Shown: positions 7,379 through 15,099 of the stretch, piece after piece
How the letters are laid out: every line of letters begins with the position of its first letter
How positions within the stretch are numbered: position 1 is the first letter of the stretch
Assembly (NCBI GenBank): GCA_900770835.1
Contig: CAAGLQ010000315.1
Span: forward strand, 1 to 18,496
Reading direction: 5' to 3'
Length of the DNA stretch: 18,496 bases
Source of the DNA: an uncultured Parabacteroides sp.
Lineage (GTDB): Bacteria > Bacteroidota > Bacteroidia > Bacteroidales > Tannerellaceae
The notes under the pieces: model-generated
The model's database searches: none
Seen by the model: only the letters and a program-made list of their open reading frames with translations
Told to the model about the DNA's origin: nothing
Made by a program: the position numbers and the translations under genes

Positions 7379-8083
7379 TTATTTATATATCAAGAAAATT
7401 GTTGGACGTTTACTCAGATCAGGCAATTTGCCCTCCCACTCCCTAATCGGACGTGTCCGAATATACTCATCCGGACATGTCAAGTTTGAAGCAATGCAGA
7501 GCTTAGTGGAAGGGCGGCATGCACGAATCAATTCCTCCGCTAATTTATTGTTGCGATAGGGAGTCTCAATGAAAAGTTGCGTCTGATTCTCGGTGTAAAT
7601 TCGTCCCTCTAACTTCTTGATCATCGAGGTACGAGCTCCTGCCTCAATCGGCAAATAACCATGAAAAGCAAAACTCTGCCCATTAAATCCCGATCCCATC
7701 ACAGAAAGTAGAATAGAAGAAGGCCCAACCAATGGGACTACAGGATAACCCCTCCGCTGCGCAATTGCCACAACGTCCGCTCCAGGATCAGCAACAGCAG
7801 GACAACCCGCCTCAGAAATCACACCAACAGACTCACCATTTGCTAAAGGGACCAAATAACTATCTACCTGATCGGGAGAAGTATGCTTGTTCAACTCATA
7901 AAAAGTCAGATCATCAATCACAAGTGAAGGCTCTTCCCGCTTCAAGAAACGACGAGCAGTACGCACATTTTCCACGATAAAATGACGAATCGAAAGAATC
8001 ACCTCTCGATTATAAGCAGGAAAGACACGATTATGTGTCGTTTCTCCCAACGTGGTAGGGATCAAGAAAAGAGATGCACTCAT
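7379..8083 (-). CDS. RsmI-like SAM-dependent methyltransferase (tetrapyrrole methylase fold)
   Basis: A 234-residue protein of the tetrapyrrole-methylase superfamily. The RsmI-like signature is SEAGCPAVADPGADVV followed by RRGYPVVPLVGPSSILLSVMGSG, and FHGYLP and LFIETPYRN also match the family. RsmI methylates the 2'-OH of C1402 in 16S rRNA. This protein is about 50 residues shorter than classical RsmI and may be the short Bacteroidetes paralogue, so the target is uncertain. The frame is open to a TTG at 8122, but that stretch holds a -7 box and half of a palindrome, so the ATG at 8083 (MSASLFLIPTTLGE) is preferred. It forms a tight pair with the acetyltransferase gene downstream and diverges from an RNA m5C methyltransferase gene. 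Confidence 0.82.
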   Translation of the reverse strand: MSASLFLIPTTLGETTHNRVFPAYNREVILSIRHFIVENVRTARRFLKREEPSLVIDDLTFYELNKHTSPDQVDSYLVPLANGESVGVISEAGCPAVADPGADVVAIAQRRGYPVVPLVGPSSILLSVMGSGFNGQSFAFHGYLPIEAGARTSMIKKLEGRIYTENQTQLFIETPYRNNKLAEELIRACRPSTKLCIASNLTCPDEYIRTRPIREWEGKLPDLSKRPTIFLIYK

Positions 8084-8093
8084 ATACACAATG

Positions 8094-8124
8094 TTTTGCG
8101 CGAAAGTACTATTTTCGCGCAAAA
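8094..8124. promoter_or_regulatory. 31-bp palindrome containing back-to-back divergent promoters
   Basis: TTTTGCGCGAAA (8094-8105) and TTTCGCGCAAAA (8113-8124) are perfect 12-bp inverted arms around a 7-base centre, in which two more pairs match. Each half carries a -7-like box pointing outward: TACTTTCGC on the minus strand (8108 to 8100) and TATTTTCGC on the plus strand (8110-8118). Only one base separates them. The ATGs follow after about 16 and 20 bases. No convincing -33 TTTG is present on either side. This looks like a shared operator/promoter for the two methyltransferase genes. Confidence 0.65.
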
Positions 8125-8138
8125 CAAACCGAACTAAA

Positions 8139-9545
8139 ATGACACTTCCTACAGATTTTGTGATCCGTACCCAGGCTTTATTAGGCGAGACTTATCCACT
8201 TTTCGAGGCAGCACTCCAAAAAACGCCTTCAGTGAGCCTCCGCATTAACAAGGCGAAAGGGACCACAATCCCGCAAAAAGCGAGCCCGGTAGCCTGGTGC
8301 AAAACAGGCTTTTACCTGCCAGAACGCCTCACGTTTACTTTTGATCCTTTATTTCACTCTGGTGCTTACTACGTACAAGAGGCATCTTCTATGTTTTTAG
8401 AACAAGCTATACAAACCTACGTAAAGGAACCCGTCTGTTGCCTCGATCTCTGTGCTGCTCCAGGAGGGAAATCCACTCTTTTAGCAAGCTGCTTACCAGA
8501 AGGAAGTCTATTGGTCAGTAATGAGGTCATTCGTTCACGCAGTTACATTTTAGCCGAAAACCTAACCAAATGGGGAGATCCAAACTGCGTAGTGCTTAAC
8601 AACGATCCTGTAACCATCGGCGAGACATTGCCACATTTCTTTGATGTCATTGTTACCGATGTACCTTGTTCAGGCGAAGGTATGTTTCGTAAAGACAGTG
8701 AAAGCACTCAAGAATGGAGTATTGAGCATGTGCAATTGTGTGCCACACGCAGTCGTCGTATTATCCATGACATATGGAAGGCTTTGAAACCTGGCGGTTT
8801 ATTGATCTATAGCACCTGCACCTATAATACAGAAGAAAACGAAGAAAATATCCACTACTTTATTGAGGAATTAGATGCCGAGCCTTTAGCCATTCCAATT
8901 TCTGAAGCTTGGCAAATCTGTGGTTCTTTACGATATTCCCATCCGGTCTATCGTTTCTTTCCACATCGTGTCCCCGGAGAAGGCTTCTTTTTAGCCGCTT
9001 TGCGCAAAAAAGAGGGAACAATCATAAGTCCCAACAAAACCAAACGCAAAAAGGAAAAGAAAGTAACACCTGCCATACCATCCCACATAATACAATTTTT
9101 AAAAGAGCCCCAACAATACCAATTCGTTTGGAAAGAGAATAAACTGATTGCTTATCCGAAAGTCATAGAAGAACCTATTTCACAACTCATTAATAGTCAT
9201 TTACGACTACTATCCACAGGCATTCTCATCGGCGAATTGAAGGGGAAAGACTTCATTCCTGCGGAAGAATTAGCCTTGAGCACTGCTCTTAATCCGGTAG
9301 CATTTCCTAAAATTGAGTTAACATGGGAGGAATCCATTAGCTATCTACGCAAAGAGGCAATTATCCTGCCTACAGGAACACCACGTAGTAATGTAATCGT
9401 ATGTTTCCATGGTTATCCATTGGGGTTTGTCAAGCATTTAGGCAATCGCTCCAACAACCTTTATCCTGCTGAATGGCGTATCCGCAGTAGCTACTCGCCG
9501 GAAGTTGTCAAACTGTTTTCAATCTCAGAACACAAAATCAAATAA
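8139..9545 (+). CDS. NOL1/NOP2/Sun-type RNA cytosine-C5 methyltransferase (RsmF-like)
   Basis: A 468-residue protein from the ATG at 8139 (MTLPTDFVIRTQALLGETYP). The SAM-binding motif is LDLCAAPGGKSTLLA (about residues 102-116). The two catalytic cysteines of the m5C family are visible: TDVPCSGEGMFRK (Cys near 177) and IYSTCTYNTEENE (Cys near 227). The C-terminal part ends with a PUA-like stretch (VICFHGYPLGFVKHLGNRSNNLYPAEWRIR, described in parts). This layout matches RsmF/YebU, which methylates C1407 of 16S rRNA. Assignment to rRNA rather than tRNA is by overall architecture. The open frame reaches 8052 through a divergent palindromic promoter, so the longer start is unlikely. Confidence 0.88.
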   Translation: MTLPTDFVIRTQALLGETYPLFEAALQKTPSVSLRINKAKGTTIPQKASPVAWCKTGFYLPERLTFTFDPLFHSGAYYVQEASSMFLEQAIQTYVKEPVCCLDLCAAPGGKSTLLASCLPEGSLLVSNEVIRSRSYILAENLTKWGDPNCVVLNNDPVTIGETLPHFFDVIVTDVPCSGEGMFRKDSESTQEWSIEHVQLCATRSRRIIHDIWKALKPGGLLIYSTCTYNTEENEENIHYFIEELDAEPLAIPISEAWQICGSLRYSHPVYRFFPHRVPGEGFFLAALRKKEGTIISPNKTKRKKEKKVTPAIPSHIIQFLKEPQQYQFVWKENKLIAYPKVIEEPISQLINSHLRLLSTGILIGELKGKDFIPAEELALSTALNPVAFPKIELTWEESISYLRKEAIILPTGTPRSNVIVCFHGYPLGFVKHLGNRSNNLYPAEWRIRSSYSPEVVKLFSISEHKIK

Positions 9546-9551
9546 AGCGTA

Positions 9552-9567
9552 TCCATTTCTTAATGGA
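9552..9567 (+). terminator. weak hairpin after the m5C methyltransferase gene
   Basis: A 6-bp stem, TCCATT (9552-9557) with AATGGA (9562-9567), and a four-base loop lie 7 bases after the stop codon. No T run follows, so termination here is doubtful. Confidence 0.25.
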
Positions 9568-9571
9568 GATC

Positions 9572-9603
9572 TTGCAAATCCAAATACTTTTCAGTAGGTT
9601 TGC
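9572..9603 (+). promoter_or_regulatory. Bacteroidetes-type promoter of the esterase gene
   Basis: A TTG at 9572-9574 is followed after 20 bases by TAGGTTTGC (9595-9603), a full -7 box at standard spacing. The ATG lies about 50 bases downstream. It is one of the two best complete promoters in the window. Confidence 0.65.
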
Positions 9604-9655
9604 GGTACTTTAAACTAAATTTATTGTATTATTCACAAACATTTTTATCTGTTTT

Positions 9656-10852
9656 ATGATGAAGAAGTTAACTTTTTGGGCACTATGTTCATTTCTATGT
9701 GCCACATCGTTTGCTCAGCAAGCCTTGTTTGGTGGACAAAACGTGATCTCTCCGGAGGTGCATCCGGATAATACCGTGACATTCAGGTTCATGGCTCCTA
9801 AAGCCGTAAAAGTGCAAGTAACAGGTGACTTTTTGCCAACACAAAAAGCAGAAACCCCATTTGGAACAGCAGACATGCCTGGAACCGCAGATCTCAAAGA
9901 GGGGAAAGATGGCATTTGGGAATATACGACTCCGAATCCTCTACCTTCTGAACTCTATAGCTACTCATTTATCGTTGACGGCTTGAAAACTTCCGACCCT
10001 AATAATGTCTATTTGAATCGTGACGTTGCTTCTGTAACCAACATTTTTATTACAAAGGGTGGCCAAGGTGATTATTATAGCGTAAACAAAGTGCCCCATG
10101 GTACGGTGGCCCGTCGATGGTATGACAGTCCAACATTGGGAATGAACCGCAGAGTGACTATCTACACTCCCGCAGGCTATGAAACCAGTAATAAAAAATA
10201 TCCTGTTTTCTACCTGTTGCATGGTATGGGTGGTGATGAGGAGGCTTGGATTGCCTTAGGTCGTACTGCACAAATCATGGATAATTTGATCGCACAAGGC
10301 AAGGCAGAGCCAATGATTGTGGTGATGACCAACGGTAATGCCGATCAAGAGGCCGCTCCTGGCGAGTCAAGCTTAGGCATGTATAAGCCTAATATGCAGT
10401 TACCCAAAACTATGGAAGGCAGTTTTGAAACAGCATTTCCCGATGTCGTAAAATTTATAGAAAGCAACTACCGAGTAGATAAAAAGAAAGCGAAACGAGC
10501 CATCGCCGGTTTATCTATGGGAGGATTCCACTCTCTCCACATTTCCAAGCAGTATCCGGATCTGTTTGATTATGTAGGTCTTTTCTCCGCCGCGATCCTG
10601 CCAAGAGAAGACTCAGAGTCTCCCATCTATCAAGATTTAGATGGAAAATTAAAGACACAGTTTAGCAAGAAGCCAAAACTCTATTGGATCGCTATCGGCA
10701 AGACCGACTTTCTATATAAGAACAATGTAGATTACCGCAAGAAGTTGGACGATAACGGTTACAAGTACGAGTATTACGAAAGCGAAGGTGGCCATATTTG
10801 GAAGAACTGGCGCATCTACTTAACAGAGTTCGCTCCGAAACTCTTCAAATAA
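9656..10852 (+). CDS. secreted CE1-type (feruloyl/acetyl-xylan-like) esterase with N-terminal Ig-like/CBM48-like domain
   Basis: A 398-residue secreted protein. The signal peptide is MMKKLTFWALCSFLCATSFA, with cleavage likely after residue 20. Residues about 30-135 form an early-set, CBM48-like domain (VTFRFMAPKAVKVQVTGDF ... YSYSFIVDGLKTSDPNN). Residues about 160-398 form an alpha/beta hydrolase of the esterase D / CE1 group: FYLLHGMGGDEEAW near 185-198, nucleophile Ser287 in AGLSMGGFHS, a likely Asp351 in IGKTDFLY, and His380 in EGGHIWKNW. Relatives include XynZ feruloyl esterases that remove ester groups from plant xylans; the true substrate is not visible here. It appears to be a single-gene unit with its own promoter, with no SusC/SusD neighbours. 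Two ATGs occur in a row; either could be used. Confidence 0.87.
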   Translation: MMKKLTFWALCSFLCATSFAQQALFGGQNVISPEVHPDNTVTFRFMAPKAVKVQVTGDFLPTQKAETPFGTADMPGTADLKEGKDGIWEYTTPNPLPSELYSYSFIVDGLKTSDPNNVYLNRDVASVTNIFITKGGQGDYYSVNKVPHGTVARRWYDSPTLGMNRRVTIYTPAGYETSNKKYPVFYLLHGMGGDEEAWIALGRTAQIMDNLIAQGKAEPMIVVMTNGNADQEAAPGESSLGMYKPNMQLPKTMEGSFETAFPDVVKFIESNYRVDKKKAKRAIAGLSMGGFHSLHISKQYPDLFDYVGLFSAAILPREDSESPIYQDLDGKLKTQFSKKPKLYWIAIGKTDFLYKNNVDYRKKLDDNGYKYEYYESEGGHIWKNWRIYLTEFAPKLFK

Positions 10853-10860
10853 CCCTCTCT

Positions 10861-10951
10861 GTAGAGACGTAGCGCACTGCGTCTCTACTAATTTCCTACG
10901 CTACGTCTCTACTACCCTCTTTAACTACATCTCTACCGTCTCTTGCCGTGT
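10861..10951 (+). repeat. palindromic element followed by a 24-bp periodic repeat
   Basis: GTAGAGACG (10861-10869) and CGTCTCTAC (10880-10888) form a perfect 9-bp hairpin eight bases after the esterase stop. The right arm then repeats with an exact 24-bp period: CGTCTCTACTA at 10880 and 10904, and the degenerate CATCTCTAC at 10928. The first two units also both end in CTA. This resembles the small dispersed palindromic elements found between genes in many bacteria. It could help end transcription, but no T run follows. The other bases up to parA (10952-11065) are AT-rich with one promoter-like box. Confidence 0.65.
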
Positions 10952-11034
10952 GGGAGTTTTCAACAATTCGAGCAATTTATCAACAAAAAAAGCAATGTTT
11001 TGCTCTAATCCTGTGTGATTTGTGTTTTAATACG

Positions 11035-11043
11035 TAGTTTTGT
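11035..11043 (+). promoter_or_regulatory. parA: -7 promoter box of the parAB operon
   Basis: TAGTTTTGT fits TAnnTTTG and lies 22 bases before the parA ATG. No well-spaced -33 element is visible. Confidence 0.45.
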
Positions 11044-11065
11044 CCCGTAATTTAATAGGTATTGT

Positions 11066-11830
11066 ATGGGAAAGATTATCGCTTTAGCAAATCAAAAAGG
11101 CGGAGTCGGGAAAACAACTACAACCATCAATTTAGCGGCCTCTTTGGCTGCCCTGGAAAAAAAAGTGCTGGTAGTAGATGCTGATCCACAAGCAAACGCA
11201 TCCTCTGGTTTAGGAGTAGACATTCGAAATGTCATACTTTCGATTTATGAATGCCTTGTTAATGGAGAGAATGCAGAAGAAGCCATCGTCAAAACTGAGA
11301 TAGAAGGATTGGACGTAATTCCCTCACATATTGATTTGGTTGGAGCAGAGATCGAGATGCTGAACTTAGAGAAAAGGGAGCGCATTTTAAAACAACTGCT
11401 CGTACCATTAAAAGGACAATATGATTACATACTCATTGACTGTTCTCCATCATTAGGATTGATCACGGTAAATGCCTTGACAGCTGCAGACTCTGTGATC
11501 ATCCCTGTTCAATGCGAGTATTTCGCCTTGGAAGGAATCAGTAAGCTATTGAACACGATTAAGATTATCAAATCGAAGCTCAATCCCGAACTGGAGATTG
11601 AAGGTTTTTTAATGACCATGTATGACTCTCGCTTGCGCTTGGCAAACCAAATTTATGAGGAAGTGAAACGCCCTTTCCAAGAATTGGTATTCACTACCGT
11701 GATTCAACGCAATGTGAAACTAAGCGAGGCCTCCAGTTATGGCAAGCCTGTCTTGCTTTATGATCCTGATTCAAAAGGATCTATCAATCACATGCAATTG
11801 GCTAAAGAGATTATTGCGAAGAACAAGTAA
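11066..11830 (+). CDS. parA: chromosome-partitioning ATPase ParA (Soj)
   Basis: A 254-residue ParA/Soj-type P-loop ATPase with no N-terminal DNA-binding domain, as expected for a chromosomal ParA. The deviant Walker A is KGGVGKTTTT at residues 11-20. Walker A' (VVDADPQANASSGLG) and Walker B (YILIDCSPSLGLITVNAL) follow. It binds DNA nonspecifically as an ATP dimer and is driven by ParB-parS to segregate replication origins. It heads the parA-parB-DUF5683-lytic transglycosylase operon, with parB starting 17 bases later. Confidence 0.97.
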   Translation: MGKIIALANQKGGVGKTTTTINLAASLAALEKKVLVVDADPQANASSGLGVDIRNVILSIYECLVNGENAEEAIVKTEIEGLDVIPSHIDLVGAEIEMLNLEKRERILKQLLVPLKGQYDYILIDCSPSLGLITVNALTAADSVIIPVQCEYFALEGISKLLNTIKIIKSKLNPELEIEGFLMTMYDSRLRLANQIYEEVKRPFQELVFTTVIQRNVKLSEASSYGKPVLLYDPDSKGSINHMQLAKEIIAKNK

Positions 11831-11847
11831 ACTGAAAGGACGAGATT

Positions 11848-12741
11848 ATGGTAGCATTTAAAAAACCTGTCTTGGGACGAGGCTTGGACGCCTTGATCGC
11901 CATAGATGACCTGAAAACAAACGGTTCCTCCTCGATCAACGAAATTGAGGTAAGCAAGATACAACCCAACCCCGAGCAACCCCGCTCTATCTTCGAGGAA
12001 GAAGCATTAGAGGAATTAGCTGCCTCTATCCGTTCAATGGGTATCATTCAGCCTATTACCCTTAAGGAAATAGGAGAGGATCAATACCTGATCATCTCGG
12101 GTGAGAGGCGTTATCGGGCCGCAATAAAGGCTGGATTAGAACGCATTCCAGCATACATCAAGACGGCCGCAGATGAGCATATCGTGGAAATGGCTCTCAT
12201 CGAAAACATCCAGCGAGAGGATCTGAACGCAATTGAGATCGCTTTGGCCTATCATAAACTGATAGGAACCTATGGCTTGACGCAAGAGCAGCTGAGCGAA
12301 CGAGTAGGCAAGAAACGCACTACTATCGCCAACTACCTCCGCCTCTTGAAGTTACCTGCCGAAATTCAAGTCGGATTGAAAGACAAGAAAATAGACATGG
12401 GGCACGCACGGGCATTGATTCCTATGGAAGATCCGGAATTGCAGCTGGCCCTTTACGAACAAATAGTCGAACAGGGATTATCCGTACGCAATGTAGAAGA
12501 GATGGTGCGTCAGATGGCCGACAACCAAAATACCAACTCTATGGACTTACCCCAAAAGTCCTCCAATCGGAAGCCCATGTTTCCAGAGGAATTCAAGGTG
12601 CTCAAAGATCACCTAAGCCGCTACTTCAACACCAAGGTGCAGCTTTCTTGCAACGAGAAAGGCAAAGGACGTATCACGATCCCTTTTGCCTCAGAAGAAG
12701 AACTGGAAAAAATAATCGGATTATTGGATAACCTGAGATGA
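11848..12741 (+). CDS. parB: chromosome-partitioning protein ParB (Spo0J)
   Basis: A 297-residue ParB/Spo0J. The N-terminus KPVLGRGLDALI is the usual ParA-contacting peptide. The CTP-binding ParB/Srx domain shows GERRYRAA (about 85-92) and ENIQREDLN (119-127). A helix-turn-helix for parS follows at about 143-165 (GLTQEQLSERVGKKRTTIANYLRLLKLP, given as its span). The C-terminal dimerization region ends EEELEKIIGLLDNLR. It clamps onto parS and loads SMC. An SD-like AAAGGA precedes its ATG. Its stop overlaps the next start (ATGA), which suggests translational coupling. Confidence 0.97.
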   Translation: MVAFKKPVLGRGLDALIAIDDLKTNGSSSINEIEVSKIQPNPEQPRSIFEEEALEELAASIRSMGIIQPITLKEIGEDQYLIISGERRYRAAIKAGLERIPAYIKTAADEHIVEMALIENIQREDLNAIEIALAYHKLIGTYGLTQEQLSERVGKKRTTIANYLRLLKLPAEIQVGLKDKKIDMGHARALIPMEDPELQLALYEQIVEQGLSVRNVEEMVRQMADNQNTNSMDLPQKSSNRKPMFPEEFKVLKDHLSRYFNTKVQLSCNEKGKGRITIPFASEEELEKIIGLLDNLR

Positions 12742-13460
12742 GTCATCGGATCTTGCTGCTGTTGGTTGCGCTTTTAGGCAGTTTAAGCCTTTATGCACAA
12801 CAAGAGACTCCTGAGAGAGAGACTCAATCCTCATGGCTTGCCTCCGGAGATTCCGCCATACAAATAGCGACAGATTCAACAGTCCAGAATATATTGGCAC
12901 AAGCTGATACAATAGGTGTCCCTGAAGTAAAACTCAACATTAAAGAGGCCTTTAAACCTAATCCCACTAAAGCGGTACTTTTGGGATTAGTACCTGGATT
13001 AGGACAAATATACAATCGAAAATACTGGAAACTTCCCATCGTCTATGGAGGATTGATGGGCTGTATATATGCCGTCACCTGGAACAATCGCAATTATAAG
13101 GATTATTCGGAGGCCTACAAAGACATCATGAATGATGCCGCAGCCAACCCTAATAATCCAGAAGCCTGGAGTCAAACCTGGCAAGTACTGACCTCAATGG
13201 ATCCCTCAGCGGCCATCAATGACTCCAACTTCAAAGACCGCCTAAAGCGGCAGAAAGACTATTACCGCCGCTACCGGGACTTGAGCATCATCATCACAGT
13301 AGGCGTCTATGCCCTGACTCTTGTTGATGCCTATGTCGATGCCCAACTGTTTGATTTTGATATCACTCCTGACCTATCAATGCGAGTAGAGCCGGCTGTA
13401 ACCCCAAAAACAAGCATAACCCCTCGCTCTTATGGTTTAAATTGTTGTTTGAAATTCTAA
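12738..13460 (+). CDS. DUF5683-type membrane protein
   Basis: A 240-residue protein with a signal peptide (MSHRILLLLVALLGSLSLYAQ) and a conserved core starting KPNPTKAVLLGLVPGLGQIYNRKYWKLPIVYGGLMG (about residues 73-108, the hallmark of DUF5683). A further hydrophobic segment lies near 178-196 (LSIIITVGVYALTLVDAYVD). The start overlaps the parB stop by four bases. The family regularly lies between parB and a LysM lytic transglycosylase in Bacteroidetes, which suggests a link between chromosome segregation and the envelope. No biochemical role is known to me. Confidence 0.88.
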   Translation: MSHRILLLLVALLGSLSLYAQQETPERETQSSWLASGDSAIQIATDSTVQNILAQADTIGVPEVKLNIKEAFKPNPTKAVLLGLVPGLGQIYNRKYWKLPIVYGGLMGCIYAVTWNNRNYKDYSEAYKDIMNDAAANPNNPEAWSQTWQVLTSMDPSAAINDSNFKDRLKRQKDYYRRYRDLSIIITVGVYALTLVDAYVDAQLFDFDITPDLSMRVEPAVTPKTSITPRSYGLNCCLKF

Positions 13461-13466
13461 TGTAGC

Positions 13467-14999
13467 ATGAAAAAATATCTATCGTTTCTCGGAAGCTTGA
13501 TCTGCCTCTTACAACCCCTTCAAGCGGAAGAGATTAAAACTGCCGAAAAGGATACACTGGATACCATTGAAAATGAAATTGGTTTAATACCTGAAAGTTT
13601 GGATTCCAATGTGGATAGCCTTCTCCATTCCTGGCATGTGCAATATTTTACTCAAGAGGAGGATTTCTGCCACGATGACAATACCAACATTAATTTCCCC
13701 GACTCCGTCTATGCGGATCGCCTGAATCGGCTTCCCAGCTTAATCTCCCTACCCTACAATCACATAGTCGGAGATTGCATCAAGCTCTATGCCGAACGCA
13801 AACGAGATTTAGTACGCTATATGTTAGGCATGGCCGATTTCTACTTCCCAATCATTGAGGAAGTACTCGACCAACATAACCTCCCTCTTGAACTAAAATA
13901 CTTAGCTGTAGTGGAGAGCGCATTGAATCCCGTAGCCCTCTCTCGGGTTGGAGCCAGTGGATTGTGGCAATTCATGCTTCCAACCGGGAAAATCTACGGA
14001 TTGGAAATTAATAGTTTAGTAGATGAGCGGAGAGATCCAAAAAGAGCGACAGAGGCCGCTTGCGCCTATTTTAAAGACATGTATGCCATCTATGGAGACT
14101 GGAACCTCGTGATGGCAGCCTATAACTGCGGTCCAGGGAACGTCAACAAGGCAATCCGACGAGCCGGAGGCAAACGAGATTTTTGGACTATCTTCCCCTA
14201 CCTCCCTCGTGAGACACGTTCATACGTACCTCTCTTCATTGCGGCAAGCTACATAATGAACTATTATTGCGATCACAATCTTTGTCCGTTGCAAACCAGC
14301 CTTCCCTTGGCTACAGATACGGTCATGGTCAACCAGGCCTTGCATCTGCAACAGGTTTCCGAAGTCCTTCAATTGGATCTTGCCACCCTACGGGCACTAA
14401 ACCCACAATACAAGCGCGACATCATACCAGGGAACAACCGCCCCTCTGTCTTGAAACTGCCCGCAGCCGCCACCTATGCTTTCGTTGGCAAGGAAGATAC
14501 GGTTTACAAACATCGGATGGAGGATTACCTGGCAAACATCGTCACCTCCTCAACGAATCCATCAGGCAGCAAAAGCACTTGGGAACAGATTACCCATGTG
14601 GTACAAGCAGGTGAAAACCTTTACACGATCGCCAATCGCTATGGCTTGACCACCAAGGAGATACGCAAATGGAATGGATTAGGATCCAATCGAGTAGCTA
14701 AAGGTAAACGATTAAAGCTGTATGTCGATAACGGAGGTATCGCCTTCGCTAACACCAATAGTAAAGCCCCAACAGCTACAACCAAGACATCATCTAAAGC
14801 GACCTCTACACAAGGAGCTACCACCCAAGCCGCCGACAGCAACAAAGGTTTCATTGCCTACACCGTGAAAGCGGGTGATTCACTATACACCATCGCAAAA
14901 AAATACCCCGGTGTCTCCACAAAAGATCTGCAACAGATCAACGGCTTAACAAGCTCAGACATTCGGCCAGGGCAAGTATTGAAAATACCCGTGAGTTAG
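13467..14999 (+). CDS. membrane-bound lytic murein transglycosylase (SLT) with LysM domains, MltD-like
   Basis: A 510-residue exported protein with a signal peptide to about residue 20 (LLQPLQA-EE). The SLT lytic transglycosylase domain spans about 125-265, with catalytic Glu150 in LAVVESALNPVALS, then GASGLWQFMLPTGKIYGL and MAAYNCGPGNVNKAI. Two clear LysM peptidoglycan-binding domains follow at about 376-420 (HVVQAGENLYTIANRYGLT) and 463-510 (YTVKAGDSLYTIAKKYPGV), separated by a Ser/Thr/Ala-rich linker. A weaker LysM-like stretch lies near 286-332. It cleaves glycan strands to form 1,6-anhydro-muropeptides. It lacks a lipobox, unlike E. coli MltD, so it may be periplasmic. It is the last gene of the par operon, 6 bases after the DUF5683 gene. 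Confidence 0.93.
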   Translation: MKKYLSFLGSLICLLQPLQAEEIKTAEKDTLDTIENEIGLIPESLDSNVDSLLHSWHVQYFTQEEDFCHDDNTNINFPDSVYADRLNRLPSLISLPYNHIVGDCIKLYAERKRDLVRYMLGMADFYFPIIEEVLDQHNLPLELKYLAVVESALNPVALSRVGASGLWQFMLPTGKIYGLEINSLVDERRDPKRATEAACAYFKDMYAIYGDWNLVMAAYNCGPGNVNKAIRRAGGKRDFWTIFPYLPRETRSYVPLFIAASYIMNYYCDHNLCPLQTSLPLATDTVMVNQALHLQQVSEVLQLDLATLRALNPQYKRDIIPGNNRPSVLKLPAAATYAFVGKEDTVYKHRMEDYLANIVTSSTNPSGSKSTWEQITHVVQAGENLYTIANRYGLTTKEIRKWNGLGSNRVAKGKRLKLYVDNGGIAFANTNSKAPTATTKTSSKATSTQGATTQAADSNKGFIAYTVKAGDSLYTIAKKYPGVSTKDLQQINGLTSSDIRPGQVLKIPVS

Positions 15000-15062
15000 G
15001 CGCAATTCGTCATTGTGTCTTGCTTTTTCGTTTTGCGTTCCTACCCCAGGAAGCACGCCGAA

Positions 15063-15071
15063 TAAATTTGT
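15063..15071 (+). promoter_or_regulatory. -7 promoter box of the LytS/LytTR operon
   Basis: TAAATTTGT matches TAnnTTTG and lies 28 bases before the kinase ATG at 15100. No standard -33 box is visible. It would separate this pair from the par operon upstream, although no terminator is seen between them. Confidence 0.4.
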
Positions 15072-15099
15072 TCCTTTGCAGACAACTAAAAATAATCCT

